NCBI RefSeq assembly: GCF_012489685.1
Contig: NC_080041.1
Coordinates: 105,245,760 to 105,309,759 of the forward strand
From: Lotus japonicus
Lineage: Eukaryota > Streptophyta > Magnoliopsida > Fabales > Fabaceae
Direction of reading: 5' to 3'
Length of the DNA: 64,000 nt
Both the position numbers and the translations under genes were made by a program. A model generated the notes under the pieces. The model did no database searches, was not told the DNA's origin, and was given only the letters and a program-made list of their open reading frames with translations. Positions 37,560 to 49,128 of this stretch are shown here, piece by piece. How positions within the stretch are numbered: the stretch's first letter is position 1; each line of letters begins with the position of its first letter.

Positions 37560-38688
37560 CACAATTTCCAGACCATAAATTATGCAATTCTCATTGGCAA
37601 ATCATTAACTTTCAGCACAAGTTGTTATTATAATACAAAAATACACAAAAACAAAAAAAAAAAGAGTATGTGAGAAGTGATGACAATGGACAAAGATTAT
37701 GAAGAAGATAAGGTACCAGTGATATTAATCACAATCACCACTTCAATCAATATGACAAAAATAAAGTACAGGAAGAAAAATCAGAAGTAAAACCTATGTT
37801 ACAAACCTATATAAAAAAGTGGAGAAAAGAAGGCCATGTCACATACTTTTCCCTTTACTTTTCTGGTCAGTATTAACCCGAGTTTGTTATTCAGGATAGG
37901 GAGGGCAGGTTGCTAAACTAAATAATGATTCAGTTATGTGTTAGCCCATAGAATTTAATGATCAGGGGAGTGAGGGTTAGTTGACCAATTTAATAATAAC
38001 CGTGATATGTGTTAAATTGCTAATCCATAAAGCAGCTACCATGGGAGTAAAGGCAATTGCCCAACTTAATAATGATTCTGGTATGTGTTAAGTTAACCCA
38101 TAGAGACACTTACTTCCTGGTGTGACGTTGAGATGCACAAATTTGGTGTTTAGTTTTGGTTTGCGGTTGATTTTGCCTTAGTTGTACCTTGACACACTAA
38201 GGCAAAATTGATGCGAAATAAATTTGAAACCAGAAACTATTTGATACACTTTGTACCTCTTGTTGAGAGACAATTTCCAACTAAAAGTCAAGTCTTATAC
38301 AAGCAGTGTCAATCAAATCAAGAGGTGTTCTTCACTAGTTTTCTTATGTTGAATTTCTCCCCAACAAAACATGGTGTTTGAATGAAAAGAAAGGCAAGTT
38401 ATAACAAGAAGACCCCAGTCACACAAATAGCAAGAATTATGTATCAGTTCAAGTTACAAATCAACACTTCAAGTCACAGAGTTTCCAAGCACAAGAGTGG
38501 ATTTGTAAGAAATAGGATTTACTTACATCATCGAATCCCTCATCCTCATCCTCCTCGACCTTTTTCTCTTTCTATTCGTGACCTGTAAGAGAAGAGAGTG
38601 AGCGAGAGCAGGATGCGAGAGTAAAGAGAGCCAAAAAGTAAACTCATACCAAGATGAAGAGGAACCCTAACGATGGAGGTTCGCGCGG
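37560..38688. other. Probable captured intron and leader of the COQ6-like fragment
   Basis: AT-rich sequence without transposase similarity, bounded by the FAD-binding exon and a CT-rich, leader-like stretch (38480-38690 on the minus strand). It fits an intron plus 5' exon of a host gene inside the CACTA. No independent coding sequence. Confidence 0.4.
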
Positions 38689-38970
38689 CTTCGAGAAGGG
38701 ATTTGGGTTTGGCACCCCACCTATTGGGTTTGGCACCCCATGTATTCAATACGGAAATTTAATTTCCGTTTTCAAAACGGAATTTAAAATTCCGATTTGT
38801 TTTTTATATGCAATGAACGGTTGAAAATGTGCCACATATGCTAAAATACATAACGGTTTTTTAATTTCCGTTTTTTTCGTATTAAAATCGGAATTTAAAT
38901 TCCCGTTTTTAATAAAGTGGGGTGCGAAACCCAATAGGTGGGGTGCCAAACCAAATTCCCCTTCGAGAAG
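38689..38970. mobile_element. MITE with 8-10-bp target duplication
   Basis: Direct repeats CTTCGAGAAG (38689-38698 and 38961-38970) flank 262 bp. The ends are inverted repeats: GGATTTGGGTTTGGCACCCC on the left and the inverse of GGGGTGCCAAACCAAATTCC on the right. The phrase GGGTTTGGCACCCCA is repeated at each end, so each terminus has an internal duplicate. TSD length is ambiguous (8-10), leaving hAT or Mutator origin open. Confidence 0.8.
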
Positions 38971-39087
38971 AGAGTGAGCGAAAGAGAGTTGAGAAGCAGA
39001 GGGTCTGATTTGGTAGATTGACAATGAGTTTTGATAAGATTAGGGTTACATTTTATTCATTAATATATATATTTAACGCAAACACAA

Positions 39088-39168
39088 CAAAGGAAGCTAA
39101 ATAGCTCAACTGGCAAGTCTTGGCTATTATAGTTGTGGACCTGGGTTCGAATACATTTTTTCAAAGGA
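39088..39168 (+). mobile_element. Very short tRNA-derived retrosequence inside the CACTA
   Basis: CAAAGGA repeats (39088-39094 and 39162-39168) flank 67 bp with a tRNA-like A box (TAGCTCAACTGGCAAG) and B box (GGTTCGAAT), ending in a short T run. It is too short for a tRNA with intact acceptor stem and is probably the head of a SINE or a retroposed tRNA 5' fragment. Confidence 0.5.
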
Positions 39169-39189
39169 TACTTTGTGTATTATATTTAT

Positions 39190-39535
39190 TATACTTTTTA
39201 GCGACGGAAACGCCGGTCGCTAATTTAGTCGTCGCTAAATCAGTCGCTAAATATTCAGTTGCTAATACCGTTGCTACTTTGTTTATTATTTTTGCTATAC
39301 TTTTTAGCGACGGAATTGTCGGTCGCTAATATAACCGTTGCTAATTCAGTCGCTAATAGCGACGGATTGTTCGGTCGCTAACACAATCTGTCGCTAATTC
39401 AGTCGCTACATCTTTTTATTATTTTTATTCTACAAATTTAGCGACCGAAATGTCCGTCGCTAAATAATCAGTCGCTAAATCGGTCGCTAATAAGTCAGAC
39501 TTGAAGTATGACCAAAATATCAAGGATTCCGTTGC
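39190..39535. repeat. CACTA subterminal repeats, right
   Basis: Dense TAGCGACGGA and GTCGCTAA-type motifs in both orientations, mirroring 33465-33850. Confidence 0.85.
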
Positions 39536-39780
39536 AAACTCGGTCGATTTTCTGGTAGTGAGGAATACCAAAAGCAACGACAACCTCACAAACCCATAAC
39601 CCGTACAGTCTTTTTTTTCTCTCTTTGATATTGGGGAAAAAACATAACTATACCTAAATTGTACCAATTCAAAATACAATATGAGCATTGAAAAACACAG
39701 AACGGCTTGGGATGAGAATTTTGTGAATAACCTCTATTAGAGTACTATATAGTTTCTGATAAGTAACTGATAAGTTACCA

Positions 39781-39825
39781 CACTCAATAGGAATACCAAA
39801 AGCAACGACAACCTCACAAACCCAT
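39781..39825 (+). other. Filler DNA copied from flanking MULE sequence
   Basis: These 45 bp (starting CACTCAATAGGAATACCA) duplicate the MULE sequence found at 33428-33438 joined to 39564-39598, i.e. the state before the CACTA inserted. They bridge the broken 5' LTR and gag. The pattern is that of templated filler at a repaired double-strand break. Confidence 0.8.
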
Positions 39826-42800
39826 GAACGCAGTCGAGAATCCTGTGTATCTTGTTTGGGAGCAGCAAGATTCTGCTCTATTCACATGGCTTCTCTCCTC
39901 GCTCTCGCCATCGGTGCTTCCTACGGTGGTCAATTGCACTCAGTCGTGGCAGATCTGGGAGGCGGTGCTCGATTTCTTCCAAGCGCACTCACTGGCGCAG
40001 AGCACGCAACTCAGATCTGAGTTGCGATCCATAACCAAAGGATCGAAGAGCACATCGGAATATCTCAAACGCATCAAATCGATCGTGAATGCGTTGATCA
40101 CCATCGGCGATCCCGTCACCTATCGCGAGCACCTTGAAGCTGTCTTCGATGGACTTCCCGATGACTATAGTCCTCTCATGACGATTGTTTACAATCGTGA
40201 AGCTCCGACTTCTGTTTCGCAAGTTGAGGCGATGATTATCACACATGAAGCGCGCCTGGATCGCACTCGATCTCGTCAGTTGAATGTGAATCCGCCTTCA
40301 GCGCTTTTGGCTCAGGCTGCGCCGCCACCAGCGCCTCCGCCAGCCCCGTCGCCCGCGACGACTGAAGCGAACTATGCTTCCAGTTCTCTGGATTCTTCCT
40401 TTGATGATCACTCTTATGAAGATCGCAGTGATGATCGCAACCGTGGTGGTTACAATGGACGTGGCGGTGGTCGCAACTCTCGTGGTGGTTAGGGTGATGG
40501 ACGTGGACGTGGTAAAGGAGGTAATCGCAGTGTTCAGTGTCAAATTTGTTATAAATATGGTCATGATGCAAGTATTTGTTATCATCGCGGTTCCTCTTCA
40601 GCTTCTACTGGAATGGTTGGTGGATATGGCATGAATTTTCCATTCAATATGCCTAATATGTCTGTGCCTTCTCCTATGATGCCTCAGTTTGGTTTTTCAC
40701 CTTTCTATGGCATTCCACAATTTGGCACACCTACACAGTTTGGTCACCAAGCTGGTTCTAGTTTTGGCCAACAGTTTGGTCCTGGTTTCTTCTAAGGCCA
40801 AGGCTCTGGCATAGGACTTCCCTCTCAGCAGTTTGGATTTGCTTCTGCTCCTGGTTCACAGTGGAACAATGGAGGTTCACAGTTTTCTGGTGGAGGCCAA
40901 AGGCTTGCAAATTCTACAACCAGGCCTCCTCAAGCTATGCTCACTGGTCTACCTTCATCAGTTGGCACATCCTCTGCTGCAGCTAATCTTAGCACCTGGT
41001 TTCCTGATTCTGGTGCAACTCACCTTGTCACAAATGATGCTTCTGTGCTTTCTGACAGTGTTTCACTTACGGGTAATGATCATATTCTTATGGGGAATGG
41101 ACAAGGTTTGCCTATTCTCTCTATTGGTTTACCTTCCTTTCCTTCTCCTTATCACACCAACACCACACTTACTCTTAGTAAACTTCTCTTAGTTCCAGAT
41201 ATTACCAAGAACCTTGTTAGTGTTAGCAAATTTGCTAAGGATAATAATGTCTACTTTGAATTTCACTCTTCTTATTGTGTTGTCAAATGTCAGGAAACTT
41301 CTAGGGTTCTCCTTCGAGGTAGTGTTGGTCCAGATGGCTTGTATATCTTTGAAGGCATGCATACTCCCAAGCAACCTTCTGTCAAAGTGTCTTCAGTTCC
41401 CTCAGCTGTTGTTTCTTCAGTCCCATCTGTTGCTGTTTCTTCTACTTACTCTACTGTTTTACCTAAGTCTGATGTATCTAGCACTAGTAGTACTTCTCTT
41501 GTATGTCCAACCTCTTATGGTTTGTGGCACTCTAGGTTAGGACATTCTCATCATGAGGCTTTCCATTCTGCTTTGACTTCTTGTAATATTCCAGTACCTA
41601 ATAAAGCAAAATTTCAAGTTTGTTCAGCTTGTTGCCTTTCCAAGTCTCATAGATTACCTTCTGCTACTTCTACTACTGTCTATAATACACCATTAGAACT
41701 TGTTTTTGCTGATTTATGGGGACCTGCATCCCTTGAATCATCTAGTGGTTTTTCCTATTTCCTTACTTGTGTAGATGCCTATTCTAGGTTCACTTGGATT
41801 TTTCCCATGAGAAGGAAATCTGATACTTGTTCTACTTTTCTCCAATTTCAAGCCATGGTTGAGTTAAAGTTTGGTGTGAAACTTAAGTCTGTTCAAACTG
41901 ACAATGGCATTGAGTTTAAGCCTCTTACCTCTTACTTTACAAAGTTAGGTATTGTTCATAGGCTTACTTTTCCTTACACACACCATCAGAATGGTAGTGT
42001 GGAAAGGAAGCATCGCCATATTGTAGAAACAGGTCTCTCATTGCTTGCACATTCTCATTTACCCTTTCAATTTTGGGATCATGCTTTTATGGCTGCCACA
42101 TTTCTTATCAATAGACTGCCCACTTCTGTTTTGGGGAATGTAAGTCCTTATTTCAAGCTGTTCAAGACTAAACCTGATTACAAGCTTCTGAAGGTGTTTG
42201 GTTGTGCTTGCTTTCCCCATCTCAGGCCCTACACACACTCAAAGTTGTCTTTGAGGTCTAAGGAGTGTGTGTTTATTGGGTACTCTTCATCTCATCAAGG
42301 ATATAAGTGCTTGGATAGTGATGGAAAGATTTATGTGTCCAGAGATGTGGTGTTTGATGAATTTAAGTTCCCTTATTCTGACAAGGCTTCTCCTCCTCCA
42401 AGTTCTTCTGCACCAGGTATCACTTTTGCTATACCAATTGTGCCTGCTGGACCTACTGTTATCCCCACTCAGCTAACTACAACAGTACCTACTACTTCTG
42501 TTAGTGCATCTCCTCAGCATTCAGCTTCAGAACAGCAGAGTCCTGTCCAGTCTCCACTGGTTTCTCAGGCTTCTTCAGGGCACTCTCAATCTGTTCCACC
42601 TGTGCAACCATTAGGTTCTTCACCTCCACCAGCTGGGAATGCTCATCCCATGCAGACAAGGTCTAAATCTGGCATTGTGATGCCTAGATTGTTTCCTACA
42701 TTGCTACTAACTCAAGCAGAACCTACAACAGCCAAGCAGGCTCTCAAGGACCCCAAATGGCAGGCTGCCATGCAGGCATAATTCGATGCATTGATGGCCA

Positions 42801-44269
42801 ACAACACCTGGACTTTGGTTCCCATTCCCAAGGACAGACAACCTATTGGCTGTAAATGGGTTTTTAGAGTCAAGGAAAATGCTGATGGCTCTATCAATAG
42901 GTATAAGGCCAGACTTGTGGCCAAGGGCTACCACCAAGTTAAAAGTTTTGACTACTCAGAGACCTTTTCTCCAGTAGTCAAACCCGTTACAATAAGAATA
43001 ATCCTCTCTTTGGCTATTACCAAGCAGTGGCACATCCACCAGCTTGATGTGAACAATGCATTCCTCAATGGTGCACTCCAAGAGGAAGTCTACATGACTC
43101 AACCCTCTGGTTTTCTACATTCAGACAAGTCCCTAGTTTATAAACTAAATAAAGCCCTCTATGGACTAAAACAGGCTCCTAGAGCTTGGTTTGAAAGGCT
43201 GAAAGCAGCCTTGATCAAGTATGGTTTCAGTCCTAGTAAATGTGATCCCTCTTTGTTCACATTCCATACAAAGGGCAGCTGCATCTACATTCTTGTTTAT
43301 GTAGATGATATCATCATTACTGGAAATTCCTTGCCTTTTGTTCAGAAGATAGTTCAGAATCTGAATTCAGAATTTTCTTTAAAGCAGTTGGGCAAACTTG
43401 ATTATTTTCTTGGTGTTCAAGTCCATCATTTGCAGGATAGATCCTTACTCTTGACTCAAACGAAGTATATTCATGATTTACTTGAGAGAGCTGATATGGG
43501 TGAAGCTAAGGGGATCTCTACTCCCATGATTGGTGGTGCAAAGTTAAGCAAGTATGGGTCTGATTACTTTGCTGATCTTACTCTATATAGGTCCATTGTA
43601 GGGGCCTTGCAATATGCTACTCTAACCATGCCAGAGATTAGCTTTGCAGTAAATAAAGTTTGTCAATTTCTCAGCCAGCCTTTGGAGGACCATTGGAAGG
43701 CTGTCAAGTGCATACTTAGGTACCTAAAGGGTATTATTCATCATGGCTTACATCTGAAACCCTGCTCCTTGACTTCTCTTGTACCATTGCTGGCATTTTG
43801 TGATGCAGATTGGGATTCAGATCCTGATGATAGAAGGTCCACTTCAGGGTCCTGTGTGTTTTTTGGCCCTAATCTCGTGTCTTGGAGTTCTAAGAAGCAG
43901 ACCTTGGTTGCTAGGTCTAGTACAGAGAAAGAATACAGAAGCTTGGCAAATACCTCTGCTGAACTATTGTGGATACAATCTCTTCTTCAAGAACTTAAAG
44001 TTCCCTTTACTCCTCCAAGAGTTTTCTGTGATAATATGGGTGTTGTAGCCTTGACTCACAACCCAGTTCTTCACACCCGCACCAAGCACATGGAACTTGA
44101 CATTTTCTTTGTGAGAGAGAAAGTTCTTAACAAGTCCCTCTTTGTGCATCATGTTCCTTCAGAAGATCAGTTAGCTGATATTTTTACCAAGGCCCTTGCT
44201 CCAACTTGCTTTGCTCATCTTTGTTCCAAACTCCATGTGGTTGAGAAAGAACTTTCTCAACCACCTTGA
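39824..44269 (+). pseudogene. copia gag-pol, 5'-truncated with three in-frame stops
   Basis: One continuous frame is interrupted by TAG at 40490-40492, TAA at 40793-40795 and TAA at 42779-42781. Domain order: gag remnant (UBN2-like) with the zinc knuckle CQICYKYGHDASIC (~40541-40582); protease DSGATHLV (~41006); GAG-pre-integrase HHCC region (LWHSRLGH to CSACCLSKSH); integrase D,D,E (FADLWGPA, VQTDNGIEF, NGSVERKHR); reverse transcriptase with YVDD (~43300); and RNase H (CDADW, STEKEYRS). This order (integrase before reverse transcriptase) defines Ty1/copia. It cannot make a full polyprotein: the start of gag and the leader are missing. Apart from the stops the frame is otherwise open. Confidence 0.93.
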
Positions 44270-44282
44270 GTTTGAGGGGGCC

Positions 44283-44539
44283 TATTAGAGTATACTATAT
44301 AGTTTCTGATAAGTAACTGATAAGTTATTGCTGTGAAGTTAGCTATCCTAGCTGTCAAGATTAGTTGTTAGTATAACAGAGTTAGTTGTTAAGCTTAGCT
44401 GTCAAGCTGAGCTGGCATAACAGAATTAGTTAGCTTCTTATGCAAGCTTGTTATCTCTCTATAAATAGAGAGATTATCAATTGTACTATTCAGTTTTACA
44501 ATCAATGAAATTCAGTTAAACATTTCAGCATTTTCAACA
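44283..44539 (+). repeat. copia 3' LTR
   Basis: 257 bp starting TATTAGAGTATACTATATAG (a TG-to-TA change at the first dinucleotide) and ending TTTTCAACA. Contains a TATA-like CTCTATAAATAGAGAG near 44456. Confidence 0.88.
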
Positions 44540-44761
44540 ACCTCATCACGATAGTAGCCAAAAAATTTACTTCCATCATTACGAAACAAACACAAACAGT
44601 TGGAGCAAGGAAGGTTCGATGGAGCAAGGAAGAAGGAAGAAGAGAAAGGGACGACCGATGGAGGTGGTGCGCGCGGCGGCGTGCGTCTGGACGTGCCTCC
44701 ACCATCGTGTTCAAAATCTCAGATCTGCCACCCCCATCAATTAAATCCCTAACTTCCTCCT
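44540..44761. other. MULE interior between copia and solo LTR
   Basis: Native MULE sequence including a GA-rich and GC-rich stretch (44605-44710). No coding sequence is supported. Confidence 0.6.
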
Positions 44762-47700
44762 TGTAACGCCCCGAATTTTGGGGGTCACCCTAGTAACCTG
44801 ATAAAATAAATATGCAATGTTTTCCAAAAGGATTTATAAAGCGAATATATTTTTTTCTTTTAAAATGTTTTCAAAACATGTAATGCCTACTCCCGACAGT
44901 AAATAGAACCTACATCACGCCTTGAACATGGCAAGTTCCCGAATGCATGAACGAAAGGACACAACTACAAATCTAACGAATAAAATCAGATCCAACAAAG
45001 AATCTGTTATGCCACGACACCATAATCCGACCTACTCCCTACGATCTCCTCACCGGGGAACCGCAGGAAAGCGATACATCGGAACCTACCCAAAACTCAA
45101 ATGCAAATTCCTAAAAATTACTAGGCAAGCTTAAACCAATAACGGTAAGCCCTCTAACCCAAGGCTCTAGCCTTAAACCCGACTCTACTCTTCATGTCTT
45201 CCACTAATCTTCAAGTCTTCAGCTCCGACTCGTACAAAGGTCAAGCTTCATCGAGGGTTCTCCATCGCCTAATAGCGTTAAGCGCCCAAACAACAAGTAG
45301 CAAATAGAAAGGGTTAACTCCATGCCATTACCACGTATGAAAGAGAAAAGCATGCTATTCAGATATAAGTCCATAACGTGGCACATAAGCTAACAACCTA
45401 ATTCAAGATAAATGACGACATATATTCAACTATATAGATTTAAATCAACTATCAACAATATTTCTACTCAGATATCAGCAACTTTAACAACATATATATA
45501 TTAACTCAGATATCAACAACTTAACAATGTAACATTTATTCAGACATCAACTTAACAACATATATACCACAAATAGATAAACTAACAATATAATCCAAGA
45601 TAGATATCAATAGGAGCAGCAACATAGAATTAGACCAGATATAAACAACTTCAACAATATATAATCAAATCATATGACAATAACCTCAAATCAGATATAA
45701 ACGATATCACAACATATCATTAAATCAGATATAAACAAAATCACATCAAATCAGATATCAACAACTTTAACAATATAACATCAAATCAGTTATCAACCAA
45801 AACATCAGAAGCAAATATTATTGCCCTATAATGCAACTATATGCTGCAACCAAAATGGATTGATCAATAATGTCTCGCAAGACGGGACAGAGCGAGGAAC
45901 GGACTCCCCTGAACTATCACCAAATAGCGCCCATGAAAGACGGGACAGACGGAGAACGGACTCCCCTGAATGCCACTTAATAACGCCCATGAAAGACGGG
46001 ACAGTTATGTGAAAATATCCACTCCACTGCCACTTAATAACGCCCATAAAAGACGAGACAGTCATGTGAAAATATCCACTCCACTGCCACTTAATAACGC
46101 CCATGAAAGACGAGACAGACGGAGAACGGACTCCCCTGAATGTCACTTTATAACGCCTCGAAAGACGGGACAATCCCGTGGGACAAACCTACCTCATTGC
46201 CACTTCAAGCAAACCAAAACATCTCATCCAACTCAATGGTCACTCAAACAACAATCTCAAATTCAATAATCAAATCAACATAATCACATGTTATTCATAT
46301 TATCAACAAACATACGTCTCATCAAAATGCATACTAACTCAGCTCACTAGTTCAACATAACAACAATCAAGGTATCAACAATAACCATGTCTTATCCACT
46401 AGAAAGCAGTAATGACAGAAACTAGAAAACGGCCGAAGCCTCTCAGAAAACGGAGACACACGTCTCAATAAGTTCACTCGGCCGAAGCCTCCAAAAAACA
46501 TTTTCCCAGTTCAGCAAAACAATCAAAATCAAATACCAATCAATATAAACATCTTCATCTCAAACGCAGGCAGTGCGATAAAAATAGGCAAGACTCAAAG
46601 ACACTCTAAAGCTGAGTTACCCTTACCTTAGCCAATTTCTCCATCCAAGCTCAACATCCCAGTCCAATCCAAAATAAAGCTCCCGAACTTAGCAAGTTCC
46701 CCGGGCGTCTTCTCAGTTGTGAAACCTCACCAATTGCTCCAAAGTCTCTTTCCTCAGCTCAACTCGTTCCAAACCTTAAGCAAAGTATCATTGCTTAGTC
46801 GCTAAGAGACAATACAACTAACAACACTATCAAAACCCGAAAAGAAGCTTTCGAAGCTCTAGAGTTTGACATTTAGGCACGAATGGACAATAAGACATGT
46901 TTTCGCTAAAACGCGCATAACTCGATCTACAAAACTCGGAATGACACGAAACCACGGCCAAAATTTCGACAACAGAAAGGGCTACGCTATGGCTCAGGCC
47001 ATACTAACCCAAAAATTATTTTTGGACATGGTACAACTCCAAAAAAATTCGGCTACTTTAGAAAATAGGGCTTCCGAACTTTTTCTTCGATCTAATTTAA
47101 TTCCTACGTATTCGTAGGTGATATCTAGGCTAGGGAAACTCTCAGAAATATTTAACGACTGAAAATACGACTTAGGGGTATTTTGGTCAAGAATTAATGA
47201 CCAAAAACTCAAAATTGAAATTCTGAAAAACAAAATTGATGGGGTTGTTCACAACGACATTTATAGCACTTAATCTCAAGGGTACTAAGCTTGGTTGCGA
47301 ATTTTTGATAATAAAGTAAGCACATGTGGAGAAAATGGGTTTTTAGTCAGTTTTTCAGATCTACGACGACTCGGTGAAAATCCGAACGATCCGACAGTGA
47401 TTATAGCATGTTAGGTTGCAGTAGAAGATAGTTGGAAAGAAAAATCGAGGTAATCAGACATTTTTACAAAAAGCTCAAAACTTTGAGCACAGAAATAGAT
47501 AGAATAAGCCGACAGAAAGCAGAAATAGAAGTAAGATTAAGCATTCTTACCTCTGAGCCTACGCGTAGCTTCCGAAATCAGAACGATCGGGCAAGAATTG
47601 AAAAAGCTCTGCTCCACTCTCTCTTTCTCTCTCTCTCTCTCTAAGCTTCGGCCACTTTGGGAGAAAATGAGATATTTTCTCATTTTTTTCCCTTTTTATA

Positions 47701-48415
47701 GGAGAGGGGAAAATCCGAAAAATCGATATTTCGCGGTTCCGGTCATTTTGGTACTTTCATCTGCTGATAAAAATTGAGTATTCAGCGACAGAATGTCGAA
47801 ACTCAAATCAAGGTTCTTTTAATTGAGGAAAACGTCTCAAAGACGGTGTGAGTCGATTTATGCCGAAAAACTACTTTTTGCAGTCGACGTCGGATGGAGA
47901 AACTTCCTTCTGAAGAAATGTCGCAATTGCTGAAAGAATTGTGCGGATGGAAACTTCATTAGAAGCTCCGAATAGAAAAACTCTTCATTCAGGGTCTTAA
48001 TTAAAGTCCCCGAGAAGTTAAAGTCTAGCTTCGACGAACTTCCGGGAAGCAAAACCTAACAAGCGTACAGTCCAGGGTTTCGTATCGAAACATTGGTCAT
48101 GGGAAAAATACCTAGAGATTCTTATTCTCCCTTCCATTCTAAAATTCTCTTAAACAGTGCTCTAGGAGCGGATATAGCCTTTTTCGGACACTCTCGATTG
48201 TAGTCGGGTGCGAATATGGCTTGTGCTATTACTTAAGCTGACTACAGTGTCAACCTTAAACATAATTTGAACTTAATTATTATACAAATAGTTTTCGTGA
48301 CTCGTAATAGGATTCGAGTCATGAAAATAACATAAAACAATAAAATATAATTACTTAATTAATCAACACGACGAAAGTAAATAAATAATCTAATTATTTA
48401 ATTCGGGGTCTTACA
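44762..48415 (-). mobile_element. Solo LTR, 3.65 kb
   Basis: Starts TGTAACGCCCCGAATTTT and ends AATTCGGGGTCTTACA, short inverted TG..CA-type termini. It is flanked by a perfect 5-bp duplication CTCCT (44757-44761 and 48416-48420). No gag or pol similarity lies inside, so it is a solo LTR of a family with unusually long LTRs (as in Ogre/Tat-like elements) rather than a full element. A TATA-like CCTATAAAAAGGG on the minus strand (about 47692-47704) suggests minus orientation. Confidence 0.75.
45875..46165. repeat. Tandem repeats within the solo LTR
   Basis: About five imperfect units of ~60 bp, each containing AACGCCCATGAAAGACGGGA or a close variant and a block ending CTCCCCTGAA or ATCCACTCCACTG. 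Two sub-types alternate. They create in-register ORFs on both strands that are not genes. Confidence 0.85.
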
Positions 48416-49118
48416 CTCCTCCACAATCCTTCTCTGATTCGAGTCTCCAACAAGAACCCCTTCACCGATCTGGATCTCCAGCCTTCAAATGTTGGTTTGG
48501 ATGAAGGGAGACTGGGAAAGGGGATGTTGTTACTGGGTTTCATATTGTGGGTTGGGTTGGGGTTTAATTTAGTTGTGTTACTTTTGGGGTTAATTAAGTG
48601 TTGGGGGTTTTTAAAAAATCATTTTTAATTTATGAGGAAGGATGCTGCTTCATATGTTAGGATAAAGCTTTCTTTATTTGATGGTGGATAATGAAGATGG
48701 AGATGAAAAGGTTGAAGGTGGAGGATGGAGATGAAGATGGTTGTTGGAGGATTATATTTATTAATGTTAATTTGAGATTTAAACATTTTTTTTTTCACGT
48801 TAGAGATTTAAACATGTTTAATTCTTAAGTTTTAATTCATGAAGAAGGATTTTCTTGTAATTTCAATTTTTAGTACATAATTTTAATTTTAATTAATTTT
48901 TAATTACATGGCTGAAAAAAATAAATAAATCAAAATGATGTGGATAAAGCCACGAAAGCTCTGGCCTGCCACTCAGCCTCCTCGCCGGAGCTCCGCCCTC
49001 CGGCGAGGACTTGAACCAAAATGCTTGCAACTGCAGGGAGATATCGCCTAGTTTTTTCCGGGGAGGGACTAAAATAAAAAATTACTACAAACACAGGGAT
49101 CAATTTGACCATTAACCC
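48416..49118. other. MULE right arm
   Basis: Right terminal inverted repeat with an extra ~270-bp AT-rich piece (about 48640-48910) absent from the left arm. It contains one micro-retroposon. No gene. Confidence 0.7.
48774..48815 (-). repeat. Micro-retroposon footprint in MULE right arm
   Basis: A perfect 13-bp repeat GAGATTTAAACAT (48774-48786 and 48803-48815) flanks 16 bp that on the minus strand read TAACGTG plus nine A. Confidence 0.65.
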
Positions 49119-49128
49119 AAAAAATGAT

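Larger units (their letters stand above)
33439..39560 (-). mobile_element. CACTA (En/Spm) transposon, 6.1 kb, internally rearranged
   Basis: Ends CACTACCAGAAAA (33439) and the inverse TTTTCTGGTAGTG (39560), with a 3-bp target duplication AGG (33436-33438, 39561-39563). Subterminal regions (33465-33850 and 39190-39535) are packed with direct and inverted copies of TAGCGACSG/GTCGCTAA, the presumed transposase-binding repeats. Inside are remnants of the two usual transposase genes in minus orientation. The region where the catalytic part of TNPD should be holds host-derived sequence (COQ6-like exon), a MITE and a tRNA-like insertion. It is therefore not autonomous as it stands. Confidence 0.93.
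39735..44539 (+). mobile_element. Ty1/copia retrotransposon with truncated 5' LTR
   Basis: Flanked by the 5-bp duplication ACCTC (39730-39734 and 44540-44544), so both outer ends are original. The 3' LTR is complete (44283-44539). Only the first 43 bp of the 5' LTR remain (39735-39777), followed by a 45-bp filler and then gag mid-sequence. The primer-binding site, leader and gag start are lost. A polypurine tract (TTTGAGGGGGCC) abuts the 3' LTR. Confidence 0.92.
32987..49118. mobile_element. 16.1-kb Mutator-like element (1.5-kb non-autonomous MULE swollen by nested insertions)
   Basis: Termini GGGTTAATGGTCAAATTGAT (32987) and its inverse at 49118 begin long imperfect terminal inverted repeats of about 300 bp (32987-33310 versus 49118-48480, the right arm with an extra ~270 bp). 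The 9-bp target duplication is AAAAAATTA (32978-32986) and AAAAAATGA (49119-49127), with one mismatch. The unoccupied site is present in unit 1 at about 23173-23190. Removing the CACTA (33439-39560), copia (39735-44539) and solo LTR (44762-48415) insertions leaves ~1.54 kb without a transposase ORF, so it is non-autonomous. Confidence 0.88.

Noticed and set aside
45826..46269. ORFs with repeated peptide units on both strands
   Set aside because: Produced by the ~60-bp tandem repeats of the solo LTR; no start context or homology.
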